Shown here: positions 8,296-15,811 of the stretch, piece after piece
Layout of the letters: every line of letters starts with the position of its first letter
How positions within the stretch are numbered: the first letter of the stretch is position 1
From: Microcaldota archaeon
Lineage (GTDB): Archaea > Micrarchaeota > Micrarchaeia > Micrarchaeales > Micrarchaeaceae
DNA length: 64,000 nucleotides
NCBI GenBank assembly: GCA_021827995.1
Contig: JAKATK010000002.1
Span: 41,225-105,224 of the forward strand
Direction: 5' to 3'
Position numbers and translations under genes: made by a program
The notes under the pieces: generated by a model
Told to the model about the DNA's origin: nothing
Databases searched by the model: none
Seen by the model: the letters and a program-made list of their open reading frames with translations, nothing else

Positions 8296-8427
8296 AGAGC
8301 GTTTCCTAGCTGTTTCACGCCTATATTCCTAGCCATATTTCACACCAAAAACAACATAAAATTCTAAGCCCAAGCAGGTTCATCTGAACCATGAATAATA
8401 GCTGAGGAAGGTATATAAGCAGCTAGC

Positions 8428-8451
8428 GTTCAGATTTCCGAGAATCTGAAC
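8428..8451 (-). terminator. Hairpin just after the 630-aa gene
   Basis: GTTCAGATT (8428-8436) and AATCTGAAC (8443-8451) form a perfect 9-bp stem with a 6-base loop, extendable by flanking GCTA/TAGC. It begins 5 bases after the TAG stop of the gene at 8457-10349. A terminator or 3'-end stabiliser is likely. A related half, ggttcatctgaacc, lies at 8380-8393. Confidence 0.45.
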
Positions 8452-8456
8452 CATAG

Positions 8457-10349
8457 CTAATCTATGTGGAAGTGAACTATAGCGGTTTGATTAAATGAGT
8501 CTATCGCCTCGGCAGTATAATATCCCGGGGTGAGCTTTTCTAAGGTCGAATTTTTAAAGTTTCTTGATTCATCCAAATAACCACCTTCACTCCAATAGCC
8601 TTTAAAGTCCAGCGTCACTTCCTGTTGCACGGTTTGCGTAGAAGTGAAAGTAACGTTGGCGCTATTTGGATTAAATATAATAGAACTCGCTGGACCGCCT
8701 AGAGTTGGGCACGCAATCACACAATTCTCACAAGAATAATAAAGATTGAGTGGCGTTGCATTGTTGATGTTGTTCGCGGTGTAGTAACCTGCGTAAACTT
8801 TTATTCCCAGCAACTTGAATGTATTTTCTACGCACGGCCACCAAGACGGCACCGTATAAACTTGTGCGTTACCCAGCTCGGGCGTTTTCGTAGCGTTCAG
8901 CGTGTAAGATGACGACCCGTTATAGAAGAGCCTTGTTGATATGGATACGCCGCTGGCGGTAGCGTTTGTCGTGTTGACTGAAATGGAAAGGTTGAAGTCG
9001 CCACGGACAGAGCTATTACTTGGTGGCATTACTGTGGCACTAGTTACATAGAAATGGACTATAGCAGTCTGATTAAAGATGTCTACCGCTTCAACAGTAT
9101 AAGCGCCAGGTTGTAAAGTGTGGAATGTGTAATTGTTTCCTGCGGCCGTCCAATAGCCAGTTAGGTTTAGAGTAAGCTTCTGTGGATAACTAACATTCTG
9201 TTGCGAACTAACGTTTGTCCCGTTTCTATAACTCTGCGTTACGTAAGTCAAAGTTACATTATGGCTTTTAGGGTCAAATGCGCCAACAGGCCCCAACCTC
9301 GCTAGGCGAATCGCACAAGGTAAATAGAGGATGGTAGCGTTGTATTGGCCGAGTGGGCTTGCGGAGGTTATGGTACCCCAATTATAATATCCTGAATACA
9401 GCCTAATACCAAATGTGCTATATGGGTAGCCGTTGCAGTTAAGCGTGTCTGGGCTGGCATAGCCTACGTAAGTATAAAAATCGCCTTCTGTCTTTGATGT
9501 ATTTATGGCATACCCGTCGCTTCCATTATAAAAGAGTCCCGCATTTGCTATTGCGACGCCAGATGTAGTATTAACATTTATAGACAAATTGAAGTCGTTA
9601 TAAACGGAGCTATTGCTTGATTGCATTGTCATAGCGCCGGTTACATTGAAGTGCACTATGGCAGTCTGGTTCCATTCATCCGCGCCTACTAGTGTGTATA
9701 TCCCCGAAGTAAAGTTATATGCAGGCCCTAAACTTCTTGGAGCAGTATATCCTATTGCATTCATGCTGTACTCTATAGTTTCATTGAAGGTTGTGATATT
9801 TTTACCCCGCTCGTTATAATTTGTTTTGTTAACGAGCAAAATTGCCTCGTCACTAAGCGGTTTGAACGAATAGGTTAGAGGTATATAGTGGAATCCGAGT
9901 GATGTAGGGCACGATGGTATTGGTAAGTTCTCTCTCGTAAATGGGGCTGCTAGTGCCATTGGATTATTCGCAGAGCTTATATTGCCCGTAGTATAATAAC
10001 CCTTAAATAAAGAGAGCCTTATTGCACCAGCTAAAATTCCACTCCCCGTGCATATCTGGCCTGGCTGTGTGTACGGCAATTCTAAGCCTTTTATATCGGG
10101 CCAATTGTTCTCTGCTGTTATATTGATGTACGAATCAAGCGTGTTGACAAGTTTTAGGTCTATGGAGAGATTGCCGTTTTGAGATATCGCCGTGCTATTT
10201 ATCGTAAGGGTCAGGTTCAGCCCATTAATCGTATTGCTAGATACGATTGTTTGCGTTTTAGTGTTAATGGAATAGTTGATTGCTACGATTAAGCATATTA
10301 TACCTAGAACGACGATTGCGGCTATGATTTTGTTTTGCATAGAAACCAT
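8457..10349 (-). CDS. Secreted protein with three repeats, element cargo
   Basis: A 630-residue protein with an N-terminal membrane anchor (KIIAAIVVLGIICLIVAINYS) and no second membrane segment. The exported part contains three related units of about 190 residues. Each has a strand-rich part with FNLSI.VNTT...., a FYNGS..Y segment, a GYY segment, and a closing PG.YT.EA.D.FNQTAIVHF.V signature (copies end near residues 237, 435 and 630). Many N-X-S/T sequons suggest heavy N-glycosylation. Each repeat has a few Cys. No family recognised; a surface or virion-like fibre is possible. An alternative start is the ATG at 10340. Confidence 0.75.
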   Translation of the reverse strand: MVSMQNKIIAAIVVLGIICLIVAINYSINTKTQTIVSSNTINGLNLTLTINSTAISQNGNLSIDLKLVNTLDSYINITAENNWPDIKGLELPYTQPGQICTGSGILAGAIRLSLFKGYYTTGNISSANNPMALAAPFTRENLPIPSCPTSLGFHYIPLTYSFKPLSDEAILLVNKTNYNERGKNITTFNETIEYSMNAIGYTAPRSLGPAYNFTSGIYTLVGADEWNQTAIVHFNVTGAMTMQSSNSSVYNDFNLSINVNTTSGVAIANAGLFYNGSDGYAINTSKTEGDFYTYVGYASPDTLNCNGYPYSTFGIRLYSGYYNWGTITSASPLGQYNATILYLPCAIRLARLGPVGAFDPKSHNVTLTYVTQSYRNGTNVSSQQNVSYPQKLTLNLTGYWTAAGNNYTFHTLQPGAYTVEAVDIFNQTAIVHFYVTSATVMPPSNSSVRGDFNLSISVNTTNATASGVSISTRLFYNGSSSYTLNATKTPELGNAQVYTVPSWWPCVENTFKLLGIKVYAGYYTANNINNATPLNLYYSCENCVIACPTLGGPASSIIFNPNSANVTFTSTQTVQQEVTLDFKGYWSEGGYLDESRNFKNSTLEKLTPGYYTAEAIDSFNQTAIVHFHID

Positions 10350-10481
10350 TTATAGGTGGTTTTGTCTATTGTTACCTTGCTATTAGCCCAATAGTCATGC
10401 AGCTAACCAATAATTAACTTTTTTGATATCGTTAGATCCTTTTACTCAGCTCGTTCATTCGCCCCACTCGTTTCCAAGCTC

Positions 10482-10967
10482 CTACATACAGAGAGGAAAT
10501 CCTAGCTTATTTTCTAAAAATAAGGCCTGGCTACTGTTAAAGGCTATCAGCCTTAATGTAGATCCGGTAACGCATCCATCTCCAATCGTCTGGTTTAGCT
10601 TGATTGTTTGTGTAACGGATTCGTACGGGCTTCTGCACATCTCCGGTCCGCAAACACCATTTATTGTTACAGAAACGGTATTAGAACTTATGTCATTTAT
10701 CGTGAAGTTCATGAAGTTTACGAAGGTTCCATTAGGCCAAGGCGAGATATAATATCGCGCGCCGACTGAAGCACAGATGTAACTCTGATTATGCTCCAAT
10801 GCCATCGACGTAACAATCGCCGCACATTTGATGCTCGCATAATTGTTAGGTATTGAACTGGTAATCTTGACACCGCGTATACCGTCCAGATTTATTGCAA
10901 ATGTTAGTGAAATCGCTAAAATTACTAGCCCTACTGTGACTATTGTGCCTACAATTTTTCTGTCCAT
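10482..10967 (-). CDS. Membrane-anchored secreted protein, element cargo
   Basis: A 161-residue protein with an N-terminal anchor (KIVGTIVTVGLVILAISLTFAI) and an exported domain with six Cys (SIKCAAI, YICASV, VCGPEMC, GDGCVTG, PLCM) and several sequons. The anchor and style match the 630-aa protein downstream on the same strand, 132 bases away; both are probably made together. A minus-strand TATA box (TTTTATAATA, around 11000-11009) lies about 35 bases before the ATG. I recognise no family. Confidence 0.65.
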   Translation of the reverse strand: MDRKIVGTIVTVGLVILAISLTFAINLDGIRGVKITSSIPNNYASIKCAAIVTSMALEHNQSYICASVGARYYISPWPNGTFVNFMNFTINDISSNTVSVTINGVCGPEMCRSPYESVTQTIKLNQTIGDGCVTGSTLRLIAFNSSQALFLENKLGFPLCM

Positions 10968-11012
10968 TTATCACACTTAATGTAATTCATGTGTACCAAT
11001 ATTATAAAACTT

Positions 11013-11095
11013 CCTTTAGCTACGCCAGCTCGTTAGGTGCCAACGCACCTCACGAGGGCTAACGGCCCAACGGCCTGCAAGCTAGCTACCAAAGG
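11013..11095. other. Strong multi-stem structure in the element
   Basis: The gap 10968-11177 contains an 83-base foldable block. The outer stem pairs CCTTT (11013-11017) with AAAGG (11091-11095) and AGCTA (11018-11022) with TAGCT (11083-11087). Inside, CTCGT-t-AGGTGC (11029-11040) pairs with GCACCT-c-ACGAG (11045-11056) around a CAAC tetraloop. Next comes a short hairpin, GGCC CAAC GGCC (11064-11075). It could be a small RNA, a replication or transfer origin, or a protein-binding cruciform. Confidence 0.5.
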
Positions 11096-11177
11096 AGGCT
11101 AAACAGCCACGTTCTCCGTGTTATAGTAGAAGAGCATAAAAGCTTTCTAATCGTAATTACTACGTACAAAGCAAAAA

Positions 11178-11402
11178 GTGTTAAATATGATATATAAATA
11201 TGATCCGAAGACTGACATCCTAGTTCTAGTCCTAGGCAAGGGCAGGCTCGACTTCGGCGAGCAAAAGGAGAATATCATAACTCACTACGACAAGAAGGGC
11301 AAACCGCTCGAAATCGAGATACTTGAAGCCAGCAAGACAGCAATGAAGATGATGAGCACAATCATGAGCGGCAGGAAGCGCGTAGCTGTTGCAGCCATTT
11401 AG
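11178..11402 (+). CDS. DUF2283 family small protein
   Basis: A 74-residue protein (GTG start at 11178; an ATG three codons later at 11187 is equally possible). IYKYDPKTDILVLVLGKGRLDF, then IITHYDKKGKPLEIEILEASK, is the DUF2283 pattern: a beta-rich core ending in EILDASK-type residues. Such genes are common in mobile elements and near toxin-antitoxin-like loci; their activity is unknown. It sits 6 bases before the next gene, so they form a two-gene operon. Confidence 0.7.
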   Translation: MLNMIYKYDPKTDILVLVLGKGRLDFGEQKENIITHYDKKGKPLEIEILEASKTAMKMMSTIMSGRKRVAVAAI

Positions 11403-11408
11403 GATTGA

Positions 11409-11675
11409 ATGGAAAACAGGAATAAGAGACATAGAATTACAATAACGGTAAGCGACAGCGAGCTTGATGCGCTTGAGGATTCCCTAATCGTTTGGAGTCT
11501 CTGCAAAAAGCATAATGCAATGACTTTTGACCTCAAGACTGGGGAACCAAGGACAGAGCAAGAGATATTCAAGATGCAGGATGAATGCAAGGCGTGCCAG
11601 AGGAAAAAGAAGCGTGTATTCAGGAAGGCATGGGGTGTAAGCAGCAAATTATTCGAGGCTAGGTATAAGAGCTAG
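11409..11675 (+). CDS. Small basic protein with possible ribbon-helix-helix start
   Basis: An 88-residue protein. The N-terminus KRHRITITVSDSELDALEDSLIVW looks like a beta strand followed by a helix, as in ribbon-helix-helix DNA-binding proteins. The C-terminal part carries DECKACQRKKKRVFRKAW, a CxxC pair followed by a basic patch. A DNA-binding regulator of the element is plausible but not shown. Its end overlaps the convergent integrase gene by 4 bases. Confidence 0.55.
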   Translation: MENRNKRHRITITVSDSELDALEDSLIVWSLCKKHNAMTFDLKTGEPRTEQEIFKMQDECKACQRKKKRVFRKAWGVSSKLFEARYKS

Positions 11676-12487
11676 AATGGCTTGGAAAGCCTCTCTTTCA
11701 GGCCAACGGCTTCGCTCAGGCCGAAAGTGCTGTCTATCTCCTTGTATAGCTCCTCTTTCCTAGTGCTTATGTAAGTCATGGTGGTGCTTGGATCGCTGTG
11801 CCTTGCGAACCTGCTGGTAAGCACCAGATTCCCGTTTGTCTGCTTGGCGAAGCTGGTTATGGCATAGTGCTGTAGGCTATGCGTGGTGAGCCTATGCAGA
11901 TGCCTTACGCTCCTGTTAGGGTTAGTTTCATCTGAGGTATCGTATACCTCGTCCAACCCTGCCAGCCGGACATAGTGCCTGAACCTGTTGCGGACGTAGT
12001 TTTGTTCTAAGAATGGTACCGACCGCTTGGTTCGCAGCTTTTCCGCATAGAACAGATAGCCCTGCGCCTCCTCAATCTCGGCCTTGTGCTTCGAGATGAA
12101 GGCTATGGTATCCTTGAACAACGGCATCGGTATCAATAACGAGTCCATTACCTGAGCCTTTTCGGTCTTCAAGGTAAGTTCCCTCGTTTCTAGGTCTATC
12201 GAGTTTATGTTCACCCTGACTGCCTCGCCTATTCTAAGCCCAAGCTGCGCCTGATACCTGAATAGGAGGCGGAACCTGTCAGAGTCTATAACATGAAGGA
12301 ACCTTTGGAGCTGAGTATCAGAAAACGCCTTTGAGAGTGAGCCATATTTCGGCGTCTTCCTCTTTCCCGCAAACCTCTTGGTTTGCGTCTTGTGCAGCAC
12401 TGACTGAAGCTGCTGTAATTGGTGCCATGAAACGCTCATGGACACCTGCTTAAGGCCGTCGGAAAACCTGTTGAAATCTTCCTTCAT
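11672..12487 (-). CDS. Tyrosine recombinase/integrase with altered Arg II
   Basis: A 271-residue integrase. The start is set at ATG 12487; the open frame runs further upstream through the tRNA, but that part is not protein-like. Catalytic residues visible: Arg I in GLRIGEA (R85), a candidate Lys in TEKAQ (K110), H203 in THSLQHY, H230 in ARHSDPSTT and the nucleophile Y239 in TYIS. The usual H-x-x-R box reads HSLQ here, so Arg II is Gln206. It lies next to tRNA-Leu with its 5' end toward the tRNA, as expected for an element that inserted in the T-arm. It may have lost strand-cleavage activity or be a variant. Confidence 0.85.
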   Translation of the reverse strand: MKEDFNRFSDGLKQVSMSVSWHQLQQLQSVLHKTQTKRFAGKRKTPKYGSLSKAFSDTQLQRFLHVIDSDRFRLLFRYQAQLGLRIGEAVRVNINSIDLETRELTLKTEKAQVMDSLLIPMPLFKDTIAFISKHKAEIEEAQGYLFYAEKLRTKRSVPFLEQNYVRNRFRHYVRLAGLDEVYDTSDETNPNRSVRHLHRLTTHSLQHYAITSFAKQTNGNLVLTSRFARHSDPSTTMTYISTRKEELYKEIDSTFGLSEAVGLKERLSKPF

Positions 12488-12541
12488 TTGAGATTTCCGT
12501 TCCGGATTTCCGAACCCCCACTTGTCGCCGTAAATTGGATT

Positions 12542-12626
12542 TGCAGGGGGAGAGATTTGAACTCTCGCAGCCCTAAGGCACAAGGTCCTAAGCCTTGCGC
12601 GTTTGGCCAAGCTCCGCCACCCCTGC
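12542..12626 (-). tRNA. tRNA-Leu(UAG)
   Basis: Minus-strand cloverleaf: acceptor GCAGGGG (12620-12626) with CCCCTGC (12543-12549), D-arm GGCGGAGCTTGGCCAAACGC, anticodon stem CAAGG / CCTTG around the loop CTTAGGA (anticodon TAG), long variable arm, and T-arm GAGAG TTCAAAT CTCTC. Discriminator A; CCA not encoded. The long variable arm and anticodon assign leucine. It is the integration target of the adjacent element, which has restored an intact 3' end. Confidence 0.93.
12549..12567. repeat. Direct repeat, right copy (att core)
   Basis: Exact second copy of the 19-bp repeat at 8260-8278, spanning the T-arm and first acceptor bases of tRNA-Leu(UAG). Confidence 0.7.
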
Positions 12627-12728
12627 AGCACAGGCTATTTCTTAGATACCAATTTAATATTTAGCACCGATAATGTTGCAGCGCGGCTGGTAGGCGCCTC
12701 TGCAAGTACCGGCAGGTCAATTGGCCGC

Positions 12729-14033
12729 GTGGCCGGTGATTCCATCCTGACGACGAAGTATGTACGGGAGCATATAGACGAGATACGCGCATCACTGGCA
12801 AAGAGGAGGAGTGATTATAAGTTAGACGAGTTGCTCGAACTCGATGAGCGCTGGCGAGGCCTCAGGACGAACCTGCAGGAGTTGCAGACCAGGAGGAACA
12901 AGGAGAGCCTGGAGATATCAGAGCTCAAGAAAGGACATAATGACATAGGCGACCGCGTAAAGGCCCTCGCAGAGGTCAAGGAGGCAATAGAAAAGGCAGA
13001 GAATGAACTGTCGGATTACGATGCGAAGATAGCGACGCTGCTGCTGAACATGCCAAACGTGCTGCACGAGTCCGTCGTCTACGGGAAGGACGAGACGGAA
13101 AACGTCGAGGTTAAGAAGTGGGGCGATACCGATAAGAAGGTGGCGATGGGGCATGCCGAGATACTCGAAAAGATGGGCCTCGTAGACATAGAGCGCGCGG
13201 CGAAGGTATCAGGCGCCAGGTTCTATTATCTCAGGGGCGACCTCGTGCTGCTGGCGCAATCGCTTGCCAGGTTCGCTATCGATGAACTCGCCAAGAGGGG
13301 TTACACGCCGATCTCTACGCCATACATACTCAAGAGGGCTTATTACCGCGGCGTCACAGGCCTGGGCGACTTCGAGGATGCTCTCTACCTGGCGACCAGC
13401 CCGAGGGAGGGCATGACAGAGGAGGACGCGGACGAGGGGGAGACGTTCCTGATAGCAACATCGGAGCATCCGATGGCGGCTATGCATGCCGGCGAGGTCT
13501 TCTCGGCGAAGCAGTTGCCGATCAAGTACGTTGGTGTATCACCGTGCTTCAGGCGCGAAGCTGGAGCGCACGGAAAGGACACGAAAGGCATATTCCGCGT
13601 GCACCAGTTCGAGAAGGTTGAGCAGTTCATATTCAGCAACCAGGACGATTCATGGAAGTACTACGATGAGCTGATAGGCAACGAGGAGGCGCTGCTGCAG
13701 AAGCTCGGCCTGCCGTACCGCAGGATAGAGATGTGCACAGGTGACATCGGCGTGGTGGCCGCCAAGAAGACCGATCTAGAAGCCTGGTTCCCCAGCCAGC
13801 AGAAGTACAGGGAGCTCACATCGGCATCGAACTGCACGGACTGGCAGAGCCTCAGGCTTGACATAAAGTACGACGAGAGGGGCGAGCGCAAGTACGTGCA
13901 CACGCTGAACGCCACTGGCATAGCGGTCCAGAGGACCATAGCGGCGATAGCAGAGAACTACTACAACGACAACGGCACGATTACCGTGCCCGACGCTCTT
14001 GTGCCTTATATGGGCAAGAGGACGATCGGCTAG
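12729..14033 (+). CDS. serS: Seryl-tRNA synthetase
   Basis: A class II synthetase of the common (non-methanogen) type, about 430 residues. The N-terminal coiled-coil tRNA-binding arm covers roughly residues 30-110 (RTNLQELQTRRNKESLEISELKK). The catalytic domain has motif 2 FRREAGAHGKDTKGIFRVHQFEKVEQF and motif 3-like GIAVQRTIAAIAENY. The start is uncertain. GTG at 12729 is given here, but a perfect Shine-Dalgarno GGTGAT (12735-12740) lies 6 bases before CTG 12747, where family homology begins (TTKYVREHIDEIR). The TATA-like tttaatattt lies at 12653-12662. It forms a translation operon with prf1, 17 bases downstream. Confidence 0.93.
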   Translation: MAGDSILTTKYVREHIDEIRASLAKRRSDYKLDELLELDERWRGLRTNLQELQTRRNKESLEISELKKGHNDIGDRVKALAEVKEAIEKAENELSDYDAKIATLLLNMPNVLHESVVYGKDETENVEVKKWGDTDKKVAMGHAEILEKMGLVDIERAAKVSGARFYYLRGDLVLLAQSLARFAIDELAKRGYTPISTPYILKRAYYRGVTGLGDFEDALYLATSPREGMTEEDADEGETFLIATSEHPMAAMHAGEVFSAKQLPIKYVGVSPCFRREAGAHGKDTKGIFRVHQFEKVEQFIFSNQDDSWKYYDELIGNEEALLQKLGLPYRRIEMCTGDIGVVAAKKTDLEAWFPSQQKYRELTSASNCTDWQSLRLDIKYDERGERKYVHTLNATGIAVQRTIAAIAENYYNDNGTITVPDALVPYMGKRTIG

Positions 14034-14050
14034 CCACGCCGCGTGTTCCA

Positions 14051-15247
14051 ATGAAGAAAGAGTACGAAATAATGAGGGAGCTCAAGAGGCTCAAGACCGT
14101 GCGCGGCTCTGGGACAGAGCTTATAACGATATATGTGCCCACAGGCTTCTCCATAGCAGATGAGATATCGAAGCTCAGGACGGAGTACGGCCAGGCCTCT
14201 AACATAAAGTCCAAGACGACCAGGCTGAACGTGCAGGGCGCGATAGAGAAGCTGATACAGTACCTCAAGCTCTATAGGGAGCCGCCTAAGAATGGTATGG
14301 CGGTCTTCTGCGGCAACATATCGAGCTCGCAGGCAAATCCGGACATAGAGCTCTTCTCCATGGAGCCGCCGCATCCGATAAAGGTAAACATATACCGGTG
14401 CGACTCGACGTTCCTGCTTGAGCCGATAGAGGGCATGCTCGAGGCTAAGGAGGCCTACGTGCTCCTCGTAATGGACGGCAGGGAGGCGACGATCGCGACG
14501 CTCAGGGGCACCCACGTCACGCAGGAGAAGCGTGTCAGGTCGTTCGCGCACGCCAAGGTTAGGAAGGGCGGCCAGTCAGCGGCGAGGTACGAGAGGGCAA
14601 TCTCCGAGAGCATAGACGACTACTACAAGGAGGTGGGCGACTCGATAAACAAGGTGTACGAGAAGTACGGCAACAGGCTGAACGGACTCATCGTAGGCGG
14701 CCCTGGTCCTGCGAAGGAGAACTTCGTGAGGGCCAAGACACTGGACTACAGAGTCAAGGTCATGGGCATATTCGACACCGGTTATACGGACGAGACGATG
14801 GGAATAAACGAGCTGTTGGAACGCTCCAAGGAGGTCCTGACCGAGCAGGCTGTCGTGCAGGAGCGCAAGATCATGGAGCGCTTCCTAGGCGAGGTTGCCA
14901 GGAGCGGCCTCGTGGCGTCAGGCTACGAGAGCGTAAAGGCGGCGCTTGACGAGGGCAACGTCTCGCGGCTGCTTGTCAGCGATGCGGCCGAGTACAGCAA
15001 TGTGCGATACAAGTGCAGCGCGTGCGGCACTGAGCTGTCCGCGATAGAGAAGGGTGCGACCAGGCGCGACAAGCACGAGTGCGGTGGCAAGCTCGATCAG
15101 ATAGGGGTCAAGGATGCGGTAGATGAGCTGATAGAGGAGGCAGACAGGCAGGGCATTGAAACAGTCTTCGTCTCCGCTGAGAGCCAGTACGGGAAGGAGT
15201 TCCACGAGGGCTTCGGGGGCATAGGCGCGATGCTGAGGCACAGGTGA
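14051..15247 (+). CDS. prf1: Peptide chain release factor aRF1
   Basis: A 398-residue archaeal/eukaryotic class 1 release factor that reads all three stop codons. The N domain has NIKS (51-54, in QASNIKSKTTR) and the YxCxxxF motif IYRCDSTF near residue 116. The M domain has the peptidyl hydrolysis motif GGQ (173-175, RKGGQSAARYE). The C-terminal domain has a zinc-ribbon-like YKCSACG plus HECGG. Nothing suggests altered stop-codon recognition, which bears on the in-frame TAG at 7350-7352. It follows serS closely and converges on the membrane gene at 15250. Confidence 0.95.
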   Translation: MKKEYEIMRELKRLKTVRGSGTELITIYVPTGFSIADEISKLRTEYGQASNIKSKTTRLNVQGAIEKLIQYLKLYREPPKNGMAVFCGNISSSQANPDIELFSMEPPHPIKVNIYRCDSTFLLEPIEGMLEAKEAYVLLVMDGREATIATLRGTHVTQEKRVRSFAHAKVRKGGQSAARYERAISESIDDYYKEVGDSINKVYEKYGNRLNGLIVGGPGPAKENFVRAKTLDYRVKVMGIFDTGYTDETMGINELLERSKEVLTEQAVVQERKIMERFLGEVARSGLVASGYESVKAALDEGNVSRLLVSDAAEYSNVRYKCSACGTELSAIEKGATRRDKHECGGKLDQIGVKDAVDELIEEADRQGIETVFVSAESQYGKEFHEGFGGIGAMLRHR

Positions 15248-15249
15248 CC

Positions 15250-15804
15250 TCACTTCGCGACCAGCGACGACTGTACTCCGCACCTTAGCAGGAACTGGGC
15301 GTCGCCGCTGACCGCCAGGACGTTGTTGTTGTCCGTTACCGTTGTCGAGTTGACCGCGCTGTAGTTTATGAATATGCTCGGCACGCTGCCGAGGCTCGAC
15401 AGGCAACTTGCCGCGCTGCTGTTCACCACGCTGCTAGACGGCAGGCCGGGATTCTTGTTTATTATACACGCGGTCTCGTTCAGAGTGTAAACGTCCTCTG
15501 TGCTAGAGTTGCGGTGCAGGTTGCGCCCTATAGCCTGCATGATATCTGACCCGCAGCGCACGGTGTACTGCAGGCCTGTCTGGTTGGGCGCTATAACGTA
15601 GTCGGTCTCGTAGATTGCTACCCTAGGCGCGGAGTTGAAGTTGCTCATGAACTGCTGGAAGCTGCCAGACGCGGACTGGCCGCCGGGATAACCAGACGCC
15701 AGTATTGCGGCCACTACGATGGCGATTATTATTATGATGAACAGGGCCACTGTCGGCCAGCGGCTGCCGGACCTGACCATACCGCTCTTTGATGCGCTGC
15801 CCAT
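15250..15804 (-). CDS. Membrane-anchored extracytoplasmic protein
   Basis: A 184-residue protein with one N-terminal membrane helix (TVALFIIIIIAIVVAAILASGY) and an outside domain with four Cys and several sequons. The pattern VRCGSDIMQAIG..., DVYTLNETACII, AASCLSSLGSVPSIFINYSAVNSTTV and FLLRCGVQSSLVAK resembles the C-terminal extracytoplasmic domain of the much larger protein encoded next (15812-18034). The genes are 7 bases apart, so one operon. No known family recognised. Confidence 0.7.
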   Translation of the reverse strand: MGSASKSGMVRSGSRWPTVALFIIIIIAIVVAAILASGYPGGQSASGSFQQFMSNFNSAPRVAIYETDYVIAPNQTGLQYTVRCGSDIMQAIGRNLHRNSSTEDVYTLNETACIINKNPGLPSSSVVNSSAASCLSSLGSVPSIFINYSAVNSTTVTDNNNVLAVSGDAQFLLRCGVQSSLVAK

Positions 15805-15811
15805 TGAACCA

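Larger units (their letters stand above)
8260..12567. mobile_element. Integrated element in tRNA-Leu(UAG)
   Basis: About 4.3 kb between two 19-bp direct repeats, with a tyrosine integrase next to the intact tRNA-Leu and pointing away from it. The interior is clearly more AT-rich than flanking genes. Contents from left to right: a 630-aa secreted repeat protein and a 161-aa membrane-anchored protein (minus strand), a strongly folded intergenic hairpin, a DUF2283 gene and a Cys-bearing small gene (plus strand), and the integrase (minus strand). No replication, capsid or partition gene is recognisable, so it may be a decayed plasmid or virus, or a small integrative cargo element. The repeats and integrase are direct evidence; integration history is inference. 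Confidence 0.7.

Noticed and set aside
8254..8390. A complete intron-containing tRNA-Leu or tRNA-Ser
   Set aside because: I could not find a 5' acceptor strand GGCAGTG or an anticodon stem partner within 200 bases, so only the 3' half is supported.
11178..11675. Classical toxin-antitoxin pair
   Set aside because: DUF2283 plus a ribbon-helix-helix-like partner is suggestive in size and order, but neither protein has a known toxin signature.
12488..12631. Upstream extension of the integrase frame through the tRNA
   Set aside because: The first 48 codons cover tRNA-Leu(UAG) in antisense frame and the region before the first credible ATG; not protein-like.
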